A stretch of 64,000 nucleotides of DNA from Desulfobulbaceae bacterium. Lineage in GTDB: Bacteria > Desulfobacterota > Desulfobulbia > Desulfobulbales > Desulfocapsaceae. The DNA lies in assembly GCA_024640625.1 (NCBI GenBank), contig JAHEER010000001.1:62001-126000 (forward strand), given 5' to 3'. The notes under the pieces are model-generated. The model was not told the origin of the DNA. It made no database searches and worked only from the letters and a program-made list of their open reading frames with translations. The position numbers were made by a program, and so were the translations under genes. Numbering within the stretch: position 1 is the first letter of the stretch; every line of letters begins with the position of its first letter. This document shows, one piece after another, positions 6,637 through 14,705 of this stretch.

Positions 6637-7212
6637 ATGAAAGAAGCTCTCGCCCTGCTCGACCTTGGCAACCAGGTAAGAAAACTCAGAAACAAGCGCA
6701 GCCTTACCCTTCAGGATCTGGCGGGTCTTACCGGTCTGTCAAAACCAAATCTGTCCCAGATAGAAAACAATCTGGTAACTCCGCCCATAGCCACCCTGCT
6801 CAAAATTGCCACCGCTCTGGGGGTTCCCATCGGCTACTTTTTCCAGGAATCACCCCAGGAACGGAATATGATCGTCGTCCGCAAGGAGGACCGATACGGG
6901 GTTGCGAAAGGTCCGCATATCTCACATATCGGCTATCAGTATGAACCGCTCGCCTATCCCAAAATAGATAAGTCAATGGAGCCTTTCATCGTCGAAATGG
7001 AGGAACGTGAAGCCAGCGATATCGTTTTCAACAATCATCGCGGGGAAGAGTTCCTTTATGTTCTGCATGGGTGCCTGGAGTTCTACTATGGTGAAGACCG
7101 GGTGCTCCTCGCGGAAGGCGATAGTCTCTACTTTGACTCCATCATCCCCCATGGCTATCGGGGGATTGACGGTCCCGCCACAACCCTCGTTGTTATTTAC
7201 AGACCGCAGTGA
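6637..7212 (+). CDS. XRE-family regulator with C-terminal cupin sensor
   Basis: This 191-residue protein has an N-terminal XRE helix-turn-helix (residues about 12-66; LTLQDLAGLTGLSKPNLSQIE in shape, shown by its core GLSKPNLSQIE) and a C-terminal cupin_2 domain (about 110-188) with the HRGEEFLYVLHG barrel motif. This architecture (PuuR/YdcN-like) binds a small carboxylate or amino acid in the cupin and controls neighbouring catabolic genes. It lies just upstream of, and on the same strand as, the 2-oxoacid oxidoreductase/leucine dehydrogenase operon, so it is the natural candidate regulator. That link is inferred. Confidence 0.85.
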   Translation: MKEALALLDLGNQVRKLRNKRSLTLQDLAGLTGLSKPNLSQIENNLVTPPIATLLKIATALGVPIGYFFQESPQERNMIVVRKEDRYGVAKGPHISHIGYQYEPLAYPKIDKSMEPFIVEMEEREASDIVFNNHRGEEFLYVLHGCLEFYYGEDRVLLAEGDSLYFDSIIPHGYRGIDGPATTLVVIYRPQ

Positions 7213-7534
7213 CTGCAAAACTATAGTTCTGCGTTTCTGAGACAGTTGGCTGATTTTCCCAGCCGCGCTCAAGTCAGGCCCTCACCAGACCCGGAAGCCG
7301 GACTGGAGCAAGTCACCCGATCGCCTCGATATAATTTCATATAACCAAAGATTTTTTGATTTTTATAAGCTTTTTAAGAATTCATAATAGCCTGCAATTA
7401 TTTTATTAAGATATTAATTTAATTATAATATTTGTCATATTACGCAGGCCTCACGCAGTTTGACAATAATTAAATTTATTTGATAAAATTAAACAAAGGC
7501 AAGGTTTCTCTACCACTTTGACGTGGAGGTGGGC
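7213..7534 (+). promoter_or_regulatory. AT-rich control region of the branched-chain 2-oxoacid operon
   Basis: The 320 bases between the regulator and the operon are very AT-rich from 7330 on. A good sigma70 promoter lies at 7460-7489: TTGACA, 18-base spacer, TAAAAT. The six-base arms GCCTGC (7390-7395) and GCAGGC (7444-7449) face each other across 48 AT-rich bases just upstream of -35, a possible operator pair for the XRE-cupin protein. Confidence 0.55.
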
Positions 7535-7783
7535 ATGGACGGTAGAAGGGCGATACCGCACATCGCAGCCGACAGCTGCAAGGGCTGTGGACTGTGCCTG
7601 TCCGTCTGTCCTGAAAACGTGCTCGCCATCGAGGCGGCGCAGGTCAACCTCAAGGGATATTTTCCCGTCTCTGTCAAGGCCGAGGAAAACTGTATCGGCT
7701 GTCTCAGCTGTGCCCTGATCTGTCCCGACGTGGTTTTTACCATCGAGCGAATTGATGACCACCTGGAGGGGCGTGATGAGTAG
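7535..7783 (+). CDS. 2-oxoacid:ferredoxin oxidoreductase, ferredoxin-like delta subunit
   Basis: This 82-residue iron-sulfur protein has two [4Fe-4S] motifs: CKGCGLCLSVCP and CIGCLSCALICP. It is the small electron-transfer subunit of a four-subunit 2-oxoacid oxidoreductase and passes electrons to free ferredoxin. ATG 7535 is preferred over GTG 7523 because GGAGGTG sits seven bases before it. Its end overlaps the next start by eight bases, which indicates translational coupling. It is the first gene of the operon. Confidence 0.85.
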   Translation: MDGRRAIPHIAADSCKGCGLCLSVCPENVLAIEAAQVNLKGYFPVSVKAEENCIGCLSCALICPDVVFTIERIDDHLEGRDE

Positions 7784-8843
7784 AACACTGATGAAAGGCA
7801 ACGAGGCGCTGGCCCGCGCGGCGATCCGCGGTGGGTGCACCCATTTTTTCGGCTACCCGATAACCCCGCAGAACGAAATACCGGAATATTTTGCCCGGGA
7901 ACTGCCGAAGGCTGGGGGCCTGTTTCTGCAGGCTGAAAGCGAGATTGCTGCCGTTAATATGCTCTATGGGTCGGCGGCGGCTGGAGCCCAGGCCATGACC
8001 TCTTCCTCTTCGCCTGGCCTGGCCCTCATGCAGGAGGGAATTTCGATGCTGGCCGCCACCGAAATCCCCTGTGTCATTGTCAACGTGATGCGCGGCGGAC
8101 CGGGTCTGGGCACCATCCAGCCGGCCCAATCCGATTACTTTCAGATGACCCGGGGAGGAGGCAACGGCGACTACCGGATCCTCTCTTTGGCGCCGGCAAC
8201 AGTGCAGGAATCAGCCGAGATGATGGAGGAATCATTCGCGCTGGCGCAGAAGTATCGCACCCCTGTATTCCTGGTCAGCGACGGCCTGCTGGGGCAGATG
8301 ATGGAACCGGTGCAATTCGATCGGCATACCAAGAAAAAAAGAGCCGGGAACAAGAGGTGGATTCTCACCGGGCATCACCATCGCCGTCCTCCAAGAACCA
8401 TTAAGTCCTTGAGGCTCGATCCGGCCAAACTGGAGAGTCACAATCTGGAACTGCAGGATAAATATGGCCGCATAAGCAGGAGAGAGACCCGGTTTGAGCT
8501 CTACCGGATGAATGATGCCGAGCTGGTTTTCTGCGCCTTTGGCTCTACTGCGCGTATTGTTAAAAACAGCATAGATGATCTGCGACAAAAAGGGTGCCGG
8601 GCCGGTCTGATTCGTCCCCAGACGCTCTGGCCGTTTCCTGTTCAACCTTTTAAAACACTTCCCGAGAGCGGCAAAGCGGTAATCTGCGTGGAAATGAACT
8701 GCGGTCAGATGGTGGATGATGTCAGACTGGCGGTGGAGGGCAGGATGCCCGTCCATTTTTACGGCCGCTGTGGCGGTGTGATTCCGGAACCCGCTGAACT
8801 CAGTGAGTACGCCCTGGAGTTGCTCACCGGAGGTGCGGCATGA
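7776..8843 (+). CDS. vorB: 2-oxoacid:ferredoxin oxidoreductase, alpha subunit (VorB/KorA type)
   Basis: This 355-residue subunit begins MSRTLMKGNEALARAA and has the FGYPITPQNEIPEY motif near residue 30 that defines alpha subunits of 2-oxoacid:ferredoxin oxidoreductases. The later region has the transketolase C-terminal-like domain. It forms part of the thiamine diphosphate and CoA site that converts a 2-oxoacid to acyl-CoA plus CO2. ATG 7776 follows GGAGGGG. The Vor assignment (branched-chain 2-oxoacids) rests on the linked leucine dehydrogenase; 2-oxoglutarate is the main alternative substrate. Confidence 0.8.
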   Translation: MSRTLMKGNEALARAAIRGGCTHFFGYPITPQNEIPEYFARELPKAGGLFLQAESEIAAVNMLYGSAAAGAQAMTSSSSPGLALMQEGISMLAATEIPCVIVNVMRGGPGLGTIQPAQSDYFQMTRGGGNGDYRILSLAPATVQESAEMMEESFALAQKYRTPVFLVSDGLLGQMMEPVQFDRHTKKKRAGNKRWILTGHHHRRPPRTIKSLRLDPAKLESHNLELQDKYGRISRRETRFELYRMNDAELVFCAFGSTARIVKNSIDDLRQKGCRAGLIRPQTLWPFPVQPFKTLPESGKAVICVEMNCGQMVDDVRLAVEGRMPVHFYGRCGGVIPEPAELSEYALELLTGGAA

Positions 8844-9583
8844 GTGTCATTTTCAAGAAAACCACCGGGCTCACCGAGGCAGCCACTCATTATTGCCCGG
8901 GGTGTACCCACGGCATCGCTCATCGTCTGGTAGGCGAGGCACTTGAGGAACTCGGGCTTCTGGGCGACACCATCGGTTGTGCTTCGGTGGGGTGTTCTAT
9001 CTTCTCCTACAACTATTTCAACGTCGATATGATCGAATGTTCCCACGGCAGGGCTCCCGCGGTGGCAACGGGAATTAAGCGTACGGTGCCCGATAAAACG
9101 GTCTTCACCTACCAGGGGGACGGTGATCTTGCCGCCATCGGAACTGCGGAGATCGTTCACGCTGCCCACCGGGGGGAGAACATAACGGTGATATTCATCA
9201 ATAATGCCATTTACGGTATGACCGGCGGACAGATGGCCCCCACTACGCTGCCCGGTCAAAAGGCCACCACCGCCCCCGCAGGCAGGATCGCGGAGTTCAG
9301 CGGTAGGCCGCTGAAAATGTCTGAAATGCTTGCCGAGGTACCCGGTGCTGCTTATGTGGAGCGGGTTTCCCTCCATCATCCCAAGTATATTCGCAAGGCG
9401 AAAAAGGCCATACTCAAGGGGTTTACCTGTCAGCTGGCGAAGGGAGGCTTCGCCATGGTGGAACTGCTCTCTACGTGTCCAACAGGATGGGGGCTTGATC
9501 CTGTGGAGGCAATGGAATGGCTGGAGGCGAATATGATCCCCTACTATCCACTCGGTGTTTTGAAGACACCGGAGGAGGTCTAG
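8840..9583 (+). CDS. 2-oxoacid:ferredoxin oxidoreductase, beta subunit (TPP-binding)
   Basis: This 247-residue subunit has the thiamine diphosphate fold: CPGCTHGIAHR near residue 20, GCASVGCSIF, and the GDGD-x(n)-NN metal/TPP motif (QGDGDLAAIG, about residue 95, then INNAIYGMTGG). It binds the cofactor at the interface with alpha. Start and previous stop overlap as ATGA. The Cys pairs in the N-terminal part fit the usual iron-sulfur site of this class. Confidence 0.85.
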   Translation: MSVIFKKTTGLTEAATHYCPGCTHGIAHRLVGEALEELGLLGDTIGCASVGCSIFSYNYFNVDMIECSHGRAPAVATGIKRTVPDKTVFTYQGDGDLAAIGTAEIVHAAHRGENITVIFINNAIYGMTGGQMAPTTLPGQKATTAPAGRIAEFSGRPLKMSEMLAEVPGAAYVERVSLHHPKYIRKAKKAILKGFTCQLAKGGFAMVELLSTCPTGWGLDPVEAMEWLEANMIPYYPLGVLKTPEEV

Positions 9584-10153
9584 ATGCAGAACGAAAGGAT
9601 TCTCTGTGCAGGATTTGGCGGCCAGGGGGTCATGTCGCTGGGTAAACTGATTGCCTGTGCAGCCATGCTCGATGGCCGAGAAGTCACCTGGATGCCGTCC
9701 TACGGTCCTGAAATGCGCGGTGGAACGGCCTACTGCAGCGTAGTCGTGGCCGATCGACCGGTCGGCTCCCCAATTGTCACAACCAATGCCACCAGTCTGA
9801 TCGTCATGAATCTGCCCTCGCTCGATAGATTTGAACAGAGCGTCGTACCCGGCGGCCTCATTCTGCTCAACAGATCGCTTATCGACAGAGAGGTCGGCAG
9901 AGAAGACGTGGTGGTGCATGCACTGGAAGCCACTACAATGGCAGCACAGTGCGGCGACCCCAGGGCAGCCAATATGATCATGCTGGGTGCCTATATGGCC
10001 CTGAGGGGGACCCCCCGGCACCGCCATGTGGAAGAGGCCTTCAGCCTGGTATTCGGCAGTGGATCGTCGACCTCGTTCAATCTGAACAGAAAAGCGCTGC
10101 GCTGCGGCTTCGATTCGGTAAGCGCTGAGGCTGTGATTAGAAAAGCAGCCTAA
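9584..10153 (+). CDS. 2-oxoacid:ferredoxin oxidoreductase, gamma subunit
   Basis: This 189-residue subunit has the GFGGQGVMSLGKLIA motif at the N-terminus and SYGPEMRGGTAYCSV near residue 45, both diagnostic for the gamma subunit, which helps shape the CoA site. It follows the beta gene without a gap. The order delta-alpha-beta-gamma matches the classic four-subunit Vor/Kor layout. The start follows GGAGGAGGTC. Confidence 0.85.
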   Translation: MQNERILCAGFGGQGVMSLGKLIACAAMLDGREVTWMPSYGPEMRGGTAYCSVVVADRPVGSPIVTTNATSLIVMNLPSLDRFEQSVVPGGLILLNRSLIDREVGREDVVVHALEATTMAAQCGDPRAANMIMLGAYMALRGTPRHRHVEEAFSLVFGSGSSTSFNLNRKALRCGFDSVSAEAVIRKAA

Positions 10154-10201
10154 GGACGGCCTGCGAGTGGAGCGAACAACGGTGGAGGATTATCTGCCCA
10201 G

Positions 10202-11242
10202 ATGAACAGGTATCAGACACTTACTGTCGACGGTTATGAAGAGGTGGTGCGCTGCGACAACAGAGAAGCTGGTTTTGCGGCTTGGATAGCCATTCACAAT
10301 ACCAACCGGGGACCTGCTCTGGGTGGCTGCCGGGTGTGGAATTATGGCAGTGATGAGGAGGCCTTTTTTGATGTGCTGCGCTTGAGCAGAGGCATGACTT
10401 ACAAGAACAGCCTTGCCCACCTGCCGCTGGGAGGAGGCAAGTGTGTGGTCAGGGTCGATCTCGGCCGGGTTGACCGGGCTCATTTGTTCGAGTCTGTCGG
10501 TGAGTTTGTGGACACCCTCGGGGGGAGATATATCACCGCTGAGGATGTCAACTCAACGGTTGAAGACATGGCCCATGTTCAGCGCTCGACAGCCCATGTG
10601 GCAACGGTCGGAGCTTCCGGCAATCCCAGTCCCTTTACGGCCTATGGTGTCTATTGTGCGATCAAGGCCGGGATTCTTTATACCCGCGGCCGTAAAAATT
10701 TATCCGGACTTCGGGTGGCTATCCAGGGAGTGGGTGAAACGGGTGGGAGGCTGGCAAGGCTGCTCGCCTCGGCAGGCTGTAATGTGGTGGCAGCCGATCT
10801 CAGTCAGGAGCGCCTGGATCGTCTGCGCAGTCAGGTAGATGCTCAGGTGATCGGCCCCGCTGACGTCCACCGCTGCCGCTGTGACATATTCAGCCCGTGC
10901 GCAATGGGGGGAACGCTTAATCACAAAACTATTCCGGAACTACGGTGCGCACTTGTGGCGGGCAGTGCCAACAACCAGCTGCTCAATCCCTCGGACGGCC
11001 ATCTCCTGGATCGTCTCGGTATTGTCTATATTCCCGACTATGCTGCCAATGCCGGCGGAGTCATAAACATCAGCTGCGAGATCGACGGTGAATATGATGG
11101 GGAGCGGGCCCGCATTCGCACCGCCAGGATTGGAGAAACCGTCACCGAGATTCTGCACCGTTCAGTAGCCACCAGGTTGCCGACCAGCGTCGTCGCCGAC
11201 GCCATGGCCGAGGAACTCTTCAAACTCGAAAAAGTAGCCTGA
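10202..11242 (+). CDS. Leucine/valine-type amino acid dehydrogenase
   Basis: This 346-residue Glu/Leu/Phe/Val dehydrogenase carries the substrate Lys of LGGGKCVV and the catalytic MTYKNSLA Lys segment near residue 65. A Rossmann domain (VAIQGVGETGGRLA) provides NAD+ binding. It deaminates branched-chain amino acids to 2-oxoacids, which the preceding oxidoreductase can oxidise to acyl-CoA with reduced ferredoxin. It sits 48 bases after the gamma gene, so it probably belongs to the same operon. Its length fits leucine dehydrogenase (about 350-365 residues) rather than glutamate dehydrogenase (over 410). Confidence 0.85.
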   Translation: MNRYQTLTVDGYEEVVRCDNREAGFAAWIAIHNTNRGPALGGCRVWNYGSDEEAFFDVLRLSRGMTYKNSLAHLPLGGGKCVVRVDLGRVDRAHLFESVGEFVDTLGGRYITAEDVNSTVEDMAHVQRSTAHVATVGASGNPSPFTAYGVYCAIKAGILYTRGRKNLSGLRVAIQGVGETGGRLARLLASAGCNVVAADLSQERLDRLRSQVDAQVIGPADVHRCRCDIFSPCAMGGTLNHKTIPELRCALVAGSANNQLLNPSDGHLLDRLGIVYIPDYAANAGGVINISCEIDGEYDGERARIRTARIGETVTEILHRSVATRLPTSVVADAMAEELFKLEKVA

Positions 11243-11273
11243 AGAACATCCGCTCTCCATAAGCAGAGATGAA

Positions 11274-11307
11274 AAAAGGGGTGGAAGAACTATCTCCCGC
11301 CCCTTTT
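11274..11307 (+). terminator. Terminator closing the 2-oxoacid operon
   Basis: AAAAGGGG (11274-11281) pairs with CCCCTTTT (11300-11307), eight perfect pairs, 32 bases after the dehydrogenase stop. It ends in TTTT and could act in both directions. Confidence 0.65.
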
Positions 11308-11479
11308 CAGCTCCACTACCGTACATTGCGGCAGCAGGTATTCTGTAATTATTCGTATTCATATCTGCTGTCATTGACTACCCTGACTCCGTAAATAATG
11401 TAGTACCTTGAAAAGCTATGATAGAGAACGATTTGCGTCAGAGAAGCTTTTCGGAAGATGGCGCAGAATGGGGGATACT

Positions 11480-12043
11480 ATGAGAAAATTGTCGTTCATT
11501 ATCCTGCCGATACTTGTCGGACTTTATGGACTCACCGCTGCCGCGGCAGCCCAGCGTACGGCCGAGCTGCTTCCTGCGTTTGTACTGGAGGTTCCCGCTG
11601 AAAAGAAGCACCGTTCCTACCTTGGACTTGAGGTAGAAAGCGGGTCATTCAGCGTAGCCGATATCGATGCCGAAATCGTGCTTATCGAGTTGTTTAGCAT
11701 GTATTGTCCGTATTGCCAGAAAGAGGCACCGCTCATAAATGAGCTGTTCGAAGCAATGAACGAGCTGCCGGAGGACGCTCCGAGAGTAAAAATAATAGGC
11801 ATCGGCGCCTCTAACTCCGAGTTCGAGGTGGATCATTTCCGTTCCACTTACAATGTCCAATTCCCGCTTTTTCCTGACCAGGATATGGCAATTTACAAAG
11901 CCCTGTCCGGGGCAGGCACCCCCGGGTTCATCGGCGTCCGCCTCTCGGGTAGGGGCGATCCGGTCATTGTCCTGAGGCAGTCCGGTGGATTTTACTCAAA
12001 AAAGGATTTTCTCGCTGAACTGCTAGAATTTGCCCAACAATAA
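11480..12043 (+). CDS. Exported thioredoxin-like protein (CPYC)
   Basis: This 187-residue protein has an N-terminal signal peptide ending near AAAAAQ (residue 25) and a thioredoxin fold with the redox pair CPYC at residues 76-79, close to TlpA-like proteins. A cis-Pro segment (GAGTPGF) follows near residue 150. The start at 11480 is chosen because GGGGGA precedes it and the signal peptide then begins directly; earlier in-frame starts would add a charged tail. It is followed after 15 bases by a periplasmic peroxiredoxin, with which it may form a redox pair. Confidence 0.75.
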   Translation: MRKLSFIILPILVGLYGLTAAAAAQRTAELLPAFVLEVPAEKKHRSYLGLEVESGSFSVADIDAEIVLIELFSMYCPYCQKEAPLINELFEAMNELPEDAPRVKIIGIGASNSEFEVDHFRSTYNVQFPLFPDQDMAIYKALSGAGTPGFIGVRLSGRGDPVIVLRQSGGFYSKKDFLAELLEFAQQ

Positions 12044-12058
12044 TGAACGGGACCAGCT

Positions 12059-12655
12059 ATGCGACTGTTTGACAGGAGAGCGTCGTTGACGGCTGTGCTG
12101 CTTCTGCTTCTCTTCTTTGGGAACGCAGCAGCAGTGGAAAACGGTCTGAGAGATGCGTTGTATGATACGGGCCAGCTCAAACCTGTTGATTCCACCCTCA
12201 AAGTAGCCCCAGGACAGGCTGCCCCGGACTTCACCCTGCCTGCCATTTCAGGCAAAGAAGTGACATTGAGCAGTCTGCGAGGCCGCAACGTGGTCATTTC
12301 CTTCGTCCCGGCCGCCTGGACCCCGGTCTGTTCAGATCAATGGCCGGGCTACGGGATCAGCCGCCATTTCTTCGACGACAACGAGGCGGTGCTGCTGGGG
12401 ATCACGGTGGATAATATTCCAACCCTGCACGCCTGGGTCATTCAGATGGGCAATATCTGGTTCGAGGTACTCTCAGATTTCTGGCCCCACGGTGAAGTGG
12501 CATCGGCGTACGGCCTGCTCAGAACCGATGGTACCTCTGAGCGGGCGTTGGTGTTCATCGACCGGCAGGGCATCATCAGTGATATCTACGTGTCCGATAT
12601 CAATGTCCGCCCGCCTCTGGAATATATCGTGACGCAGTTGCGGTCAATGAAATAG
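12059..12655 (+). CDS. Exported peroxiredoxin-like (AhpC/TSA) protein
   Basis: This 198-residue protein has a signal peptide (cleavage near residue 25) and a redoxin domain. The peroxidatic motif is PAAWTPVC with Cys91, and GxxAPDFTLP precedes it as in AhpC/TSA proteins. No resolving Cys is visible nearby, so it is probably a one-Cys enzyme reduced by a partner such as the CPYC protein just upstream. It would remove peroxides in the periplasm. It ends 20 bases before the convergent response regulator. Confidence 0.75.
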   Translation: MRLFDRRASLTAVLLLLLFFGNAAAVENGLRDALYDTGQLKPVDSTLKVAPGQAAPDFTLPAISGKEVTLSSLRGRNVVISFVPAAWTPVCSDQWPGYGISRHFFDDNEAVLLGITVDNIPTLHAWVIQMGNIWFEVLSDFWPHGEVASAYGLLRTDGTSERALVFIDRQGIISDIYVSDINVRPPLEYIVTQLRSMK

Positions 12656-12675
12656 CGAAAGGTGGTGAGAGGCAG

Positions 12676-13335
12676 CTACTTGGAAGTGCCGAAGTGCTCT
12701 TTTTCCTTCCAGATCACCGCGTGCCTGGTGAGCTCGGCGGCACTCTTGATGCACAGTTTCTGCTTTATCCTGTCCCGGTACGTGCCGATGGTTTTGATTC
12801 CCAGTTTCATTCGTTCGGCGATCTCCCTGGTTGACAACCCCGAGCCGATGAGTCTGAAAACCTCGAGTTCGCGGTCGGTTAAAATGTCCACCGTGGGGGC
12901 CCCCCGGGCATCCGGGTTGCCCTGAAATTTGTCGAGCAGGTGGGCCATCATATCGGGACTCACGTGAATCTTGCCGTTGAGTATGTTCCTGATCGCCGAA
13001 ATGACCGATTCGGATGCTTCTTTTTTCATCACGTAGCCGCGCGCACCGGCCCTGATGGCCCGCTCGGCCCAGACCGACTCATCGTGCAGAGACAGAACAA
13101 GCACCGGCAGGCCGCTGTAGTTGAGGGTGATCTCCTTGACCAGATCAAGGCCATTTTCCTCGGCCAGGGAGATGTCGATGATGGCCAGGTCAGGCCGGTT
13201 TTGGCTGAGCGATTTGCGGGCACTGGCAAAATCTTCAGCTACGCCGCAGACGGTCAGATCATCTTCCTGATTCAAGAATTCTTTCATGCCCATCCTGAAA
13301 ATGGGATGGTCATCGACGATAAGTATTTGTTTCAT
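12676..13335 (-). CDS. NarL/FixJ-family response regulator
   Basis: This 219-residue protein has a receiver domain (1-120) with the acidic pair Asp8-Asp9, phospho-acceptor Asp54 (AIIDISL) and the conserved Lys of VMKKEAS. It is followed by a LuxR-type helix-turn-helix (about 150-210: LTDRELEVFRLI, STREIAERMKLGIKTI). All key residues are intact. Its start overlaps the end of a histidine kinase remnant, so it was half of a two-component pair. With the kinase core lost it is now either orphan or served by another kinase. Confidence 0.85.
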   Translation of the reverse strand: MKQILIVDDHPIFRMGMKEFLNQEDDLTVCGVAEDFASARKSLSQNRPDLAIIDISLAEENGLDLVKEITLNYSGLPVLVLSLHDESVWAERAIRAGARGYVMKKEASESVISAIRNILNGKIHVSPDMMAHLLDKFQGNPDARGAPTVDILTDRELEVFRLIGSGLSTREIAERMKLGIKTIGTYRDRIKQKLCIKSAAELTRHAVIWKEKEHFGTSK

Positions 13336-13817
13336 CAGTTTATCATTTCACGCGAAACGGAGATGGCAGTCCCCGAATAGCCGGTCGATTCGATGCGCAG
13401 GTCGGCCCCGATGGCTTTGGCCCTGTACTCCATGGTATGCAGCCCCATGCCTTTTCTCGTCGAGAAGGTATCAAAGCCCTCCCCGTTGTCAATAATCTTT
13501 ACTTCCAGCAGATCTTTTTCGCTGTGCATGGTGATGCCGATATGGTCAGGCTTGCCCACTTCCCCGATGAGCAAAAACACTTGGTCTTCATTGATCAACC
13601 TGAGGGTGTTGCGCACCGCCTTATCCGGCTCATAACCGTCATCCAGGCCGAAATTTTTGGCCGGTCCGCTGAGGGCGCAGGACTGACCGAGCACGATGGA
13701 GCCCGACGAAGGTTGCGCCTCAACAATGCACGGTGCTAGGAGAATCGCACAAATAAACCAAACTAACAGCGGCGTGCGGCACAGTATTATATGGAGGGGG
13801 AGTAAGCCGACCAGCAA
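13335..13817 (-). pseudogene. In-frame-deleted remnant of a sensor histidine kinase
   Basis: The 160-residue frame joins pieces of one large kinase. Residues 1-34 are a signal peptide. Residues 40-57 (IVLGQSCALSGPAKNFG) and 58-88 (LDDGYEPDKA through LIGEV) match two non-adjacent parts of a periplasmic ABC-type substrate-binding domain. Residues 89-160 are the end of a HATPase domain with DNGEGF (G1) and KGMGLHTM (G2). The rest of the sensor, the membrane segments, the phospho-accepting His domain and the N box are missing. The two junctions (near 13649 and 13556) both keep the frame. Protein activity as a kinase is not possible. An assembly error is the alternative. Confidence 0.75.
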
Positions 13818-13818
13818 C

Positions 13819-14679
13819 TTATTTACTCACCCCCCCTATGATGCCGCGCACCGCCGCCGGGATGTCGGCAGGGAGGACGATGGTCTTGCCGTTGTCGCTC
13901 TTTGCCATGTCCCTGATCGATTCGATATATTTCTCGCCGAGCAGATACATCGCCGGCAGTTCCTGGTCTTTAATCGCCTGGGTTACTTTCTCAATGGCCT
14001 GCTGGCTCGCCTCGGCCAGGACAATTTTGGCCTCGGCGTCGCGCCTGGAAGCCTCAAGACGGCCGTCGGCCTGGAGGATTGCCGCCTGCTTCTCGCCGTC
14101 GGCCCGGGTGACGGTGGCCCGTCGCTCGCGTTCCGCGGCTGCCTGCTCCTCCATTGCCTTTTGCATGGTCGAACTTGGGTTTATATCCTGGATCTCGACT
14201 GTTTTCAGGGTGATCCCCCAGTCGGAAATATCGTCGGAAATCGATGCCTTCAGGGTAGCTTTGATGGCATCGCGGCTGGACAGAGCATCGTCAAGCTGCA
14301 TCTCGCCGATGATCGAACGCAGTGAAGTCTGGACCAGGTTCTGGATGGCGATAATGTAGTTTTCCACACCGTATACCGCTTTTTCCGGATGAACAATGTT
14401 GATAAAGGCCACTGCATTGGCAATAATCACCACGTTGTCCTTGGTAATGACATCCTGGCTGGGGATATCGAGGACGATGTCCTTGGTGGTCACTTTGTAA
14501 GCCACCCGGTCGAAATAGGGAACGATGAAATTGAGCCCCGGAGTCAGGGTCGAGTTGTATTTACCCAAGCGCTGGATCACCCACTTGGAACCCTGCGGCA
14601 CGATTTTGACTCCTTTGAAAACCGTGACGGCTACGATCAGAACGAAAATAAACGATGAATACAAGATGCCGAATTCCAT
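13819..14679 (-). CDS. qmcA: SPFH/stomatin-like membrane protein (QmcA type)
   Basis: This 286-residue protein has one N-terminal membrane helix (about 5-22), an SPFH/Band 7 domain (VPQGSKWVIQRLGKYNSTLTPG core at 27-48, shown here only by VPQGSK and LTPG), and a long coiled-coil region rich in Ala and Glu (about 190-245), ending in a small hydrophobic tail. Such proteins form large oligomeric cages in the inner membrane, often with FtsH. It directly follows the NfeD gene in the same leftward unit, the usual partner arrangement. The frame and length match the family. Confidence 0.85.
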   Translation of the reverse strand: MEFGILYSSFIFVLIVAVTVFKGVKIVPQGSKWVIQRLGKYNSTLTPGLNFIVPYFDRVAYKVTTKDIVLDIPSQDVITKDNVVIIANAVAFINIVHPEKAVYGVENYIIAIQNLVQTSLRSIIGEMQLDDALSSRDAIKATLKASISDDISDWGITLKTVEIQDINPSSTMQKAMEEQAAAERERRATVTRADGEKQAAILQADGRLEASRRDAEAKIVLAEASQQAIEKVTQAIKDQELPAMYLLGEKYIESIRDMAKSDNGKTIVLPADIPAAVRGIIGGVSK

Positions 14680-14705
14680 GATCAGCCCTCCCCCTTATCT
14701 GAGCC

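Noticed and set aside
8759-10027. 422-residue leftward frame across the oxidoreductase genes
   Set aside because: Antisense shadow of three well-supported subunit genes.
13335-13817. A complete small histidine kinase or anti-sigma-like ATPase
   Set aside because: The N box, the His-containing domain and the membrane segments are missing, and the N-terminal half matches fragments of a sensor domain, so it is a remnant rather than a small intact enzyme.
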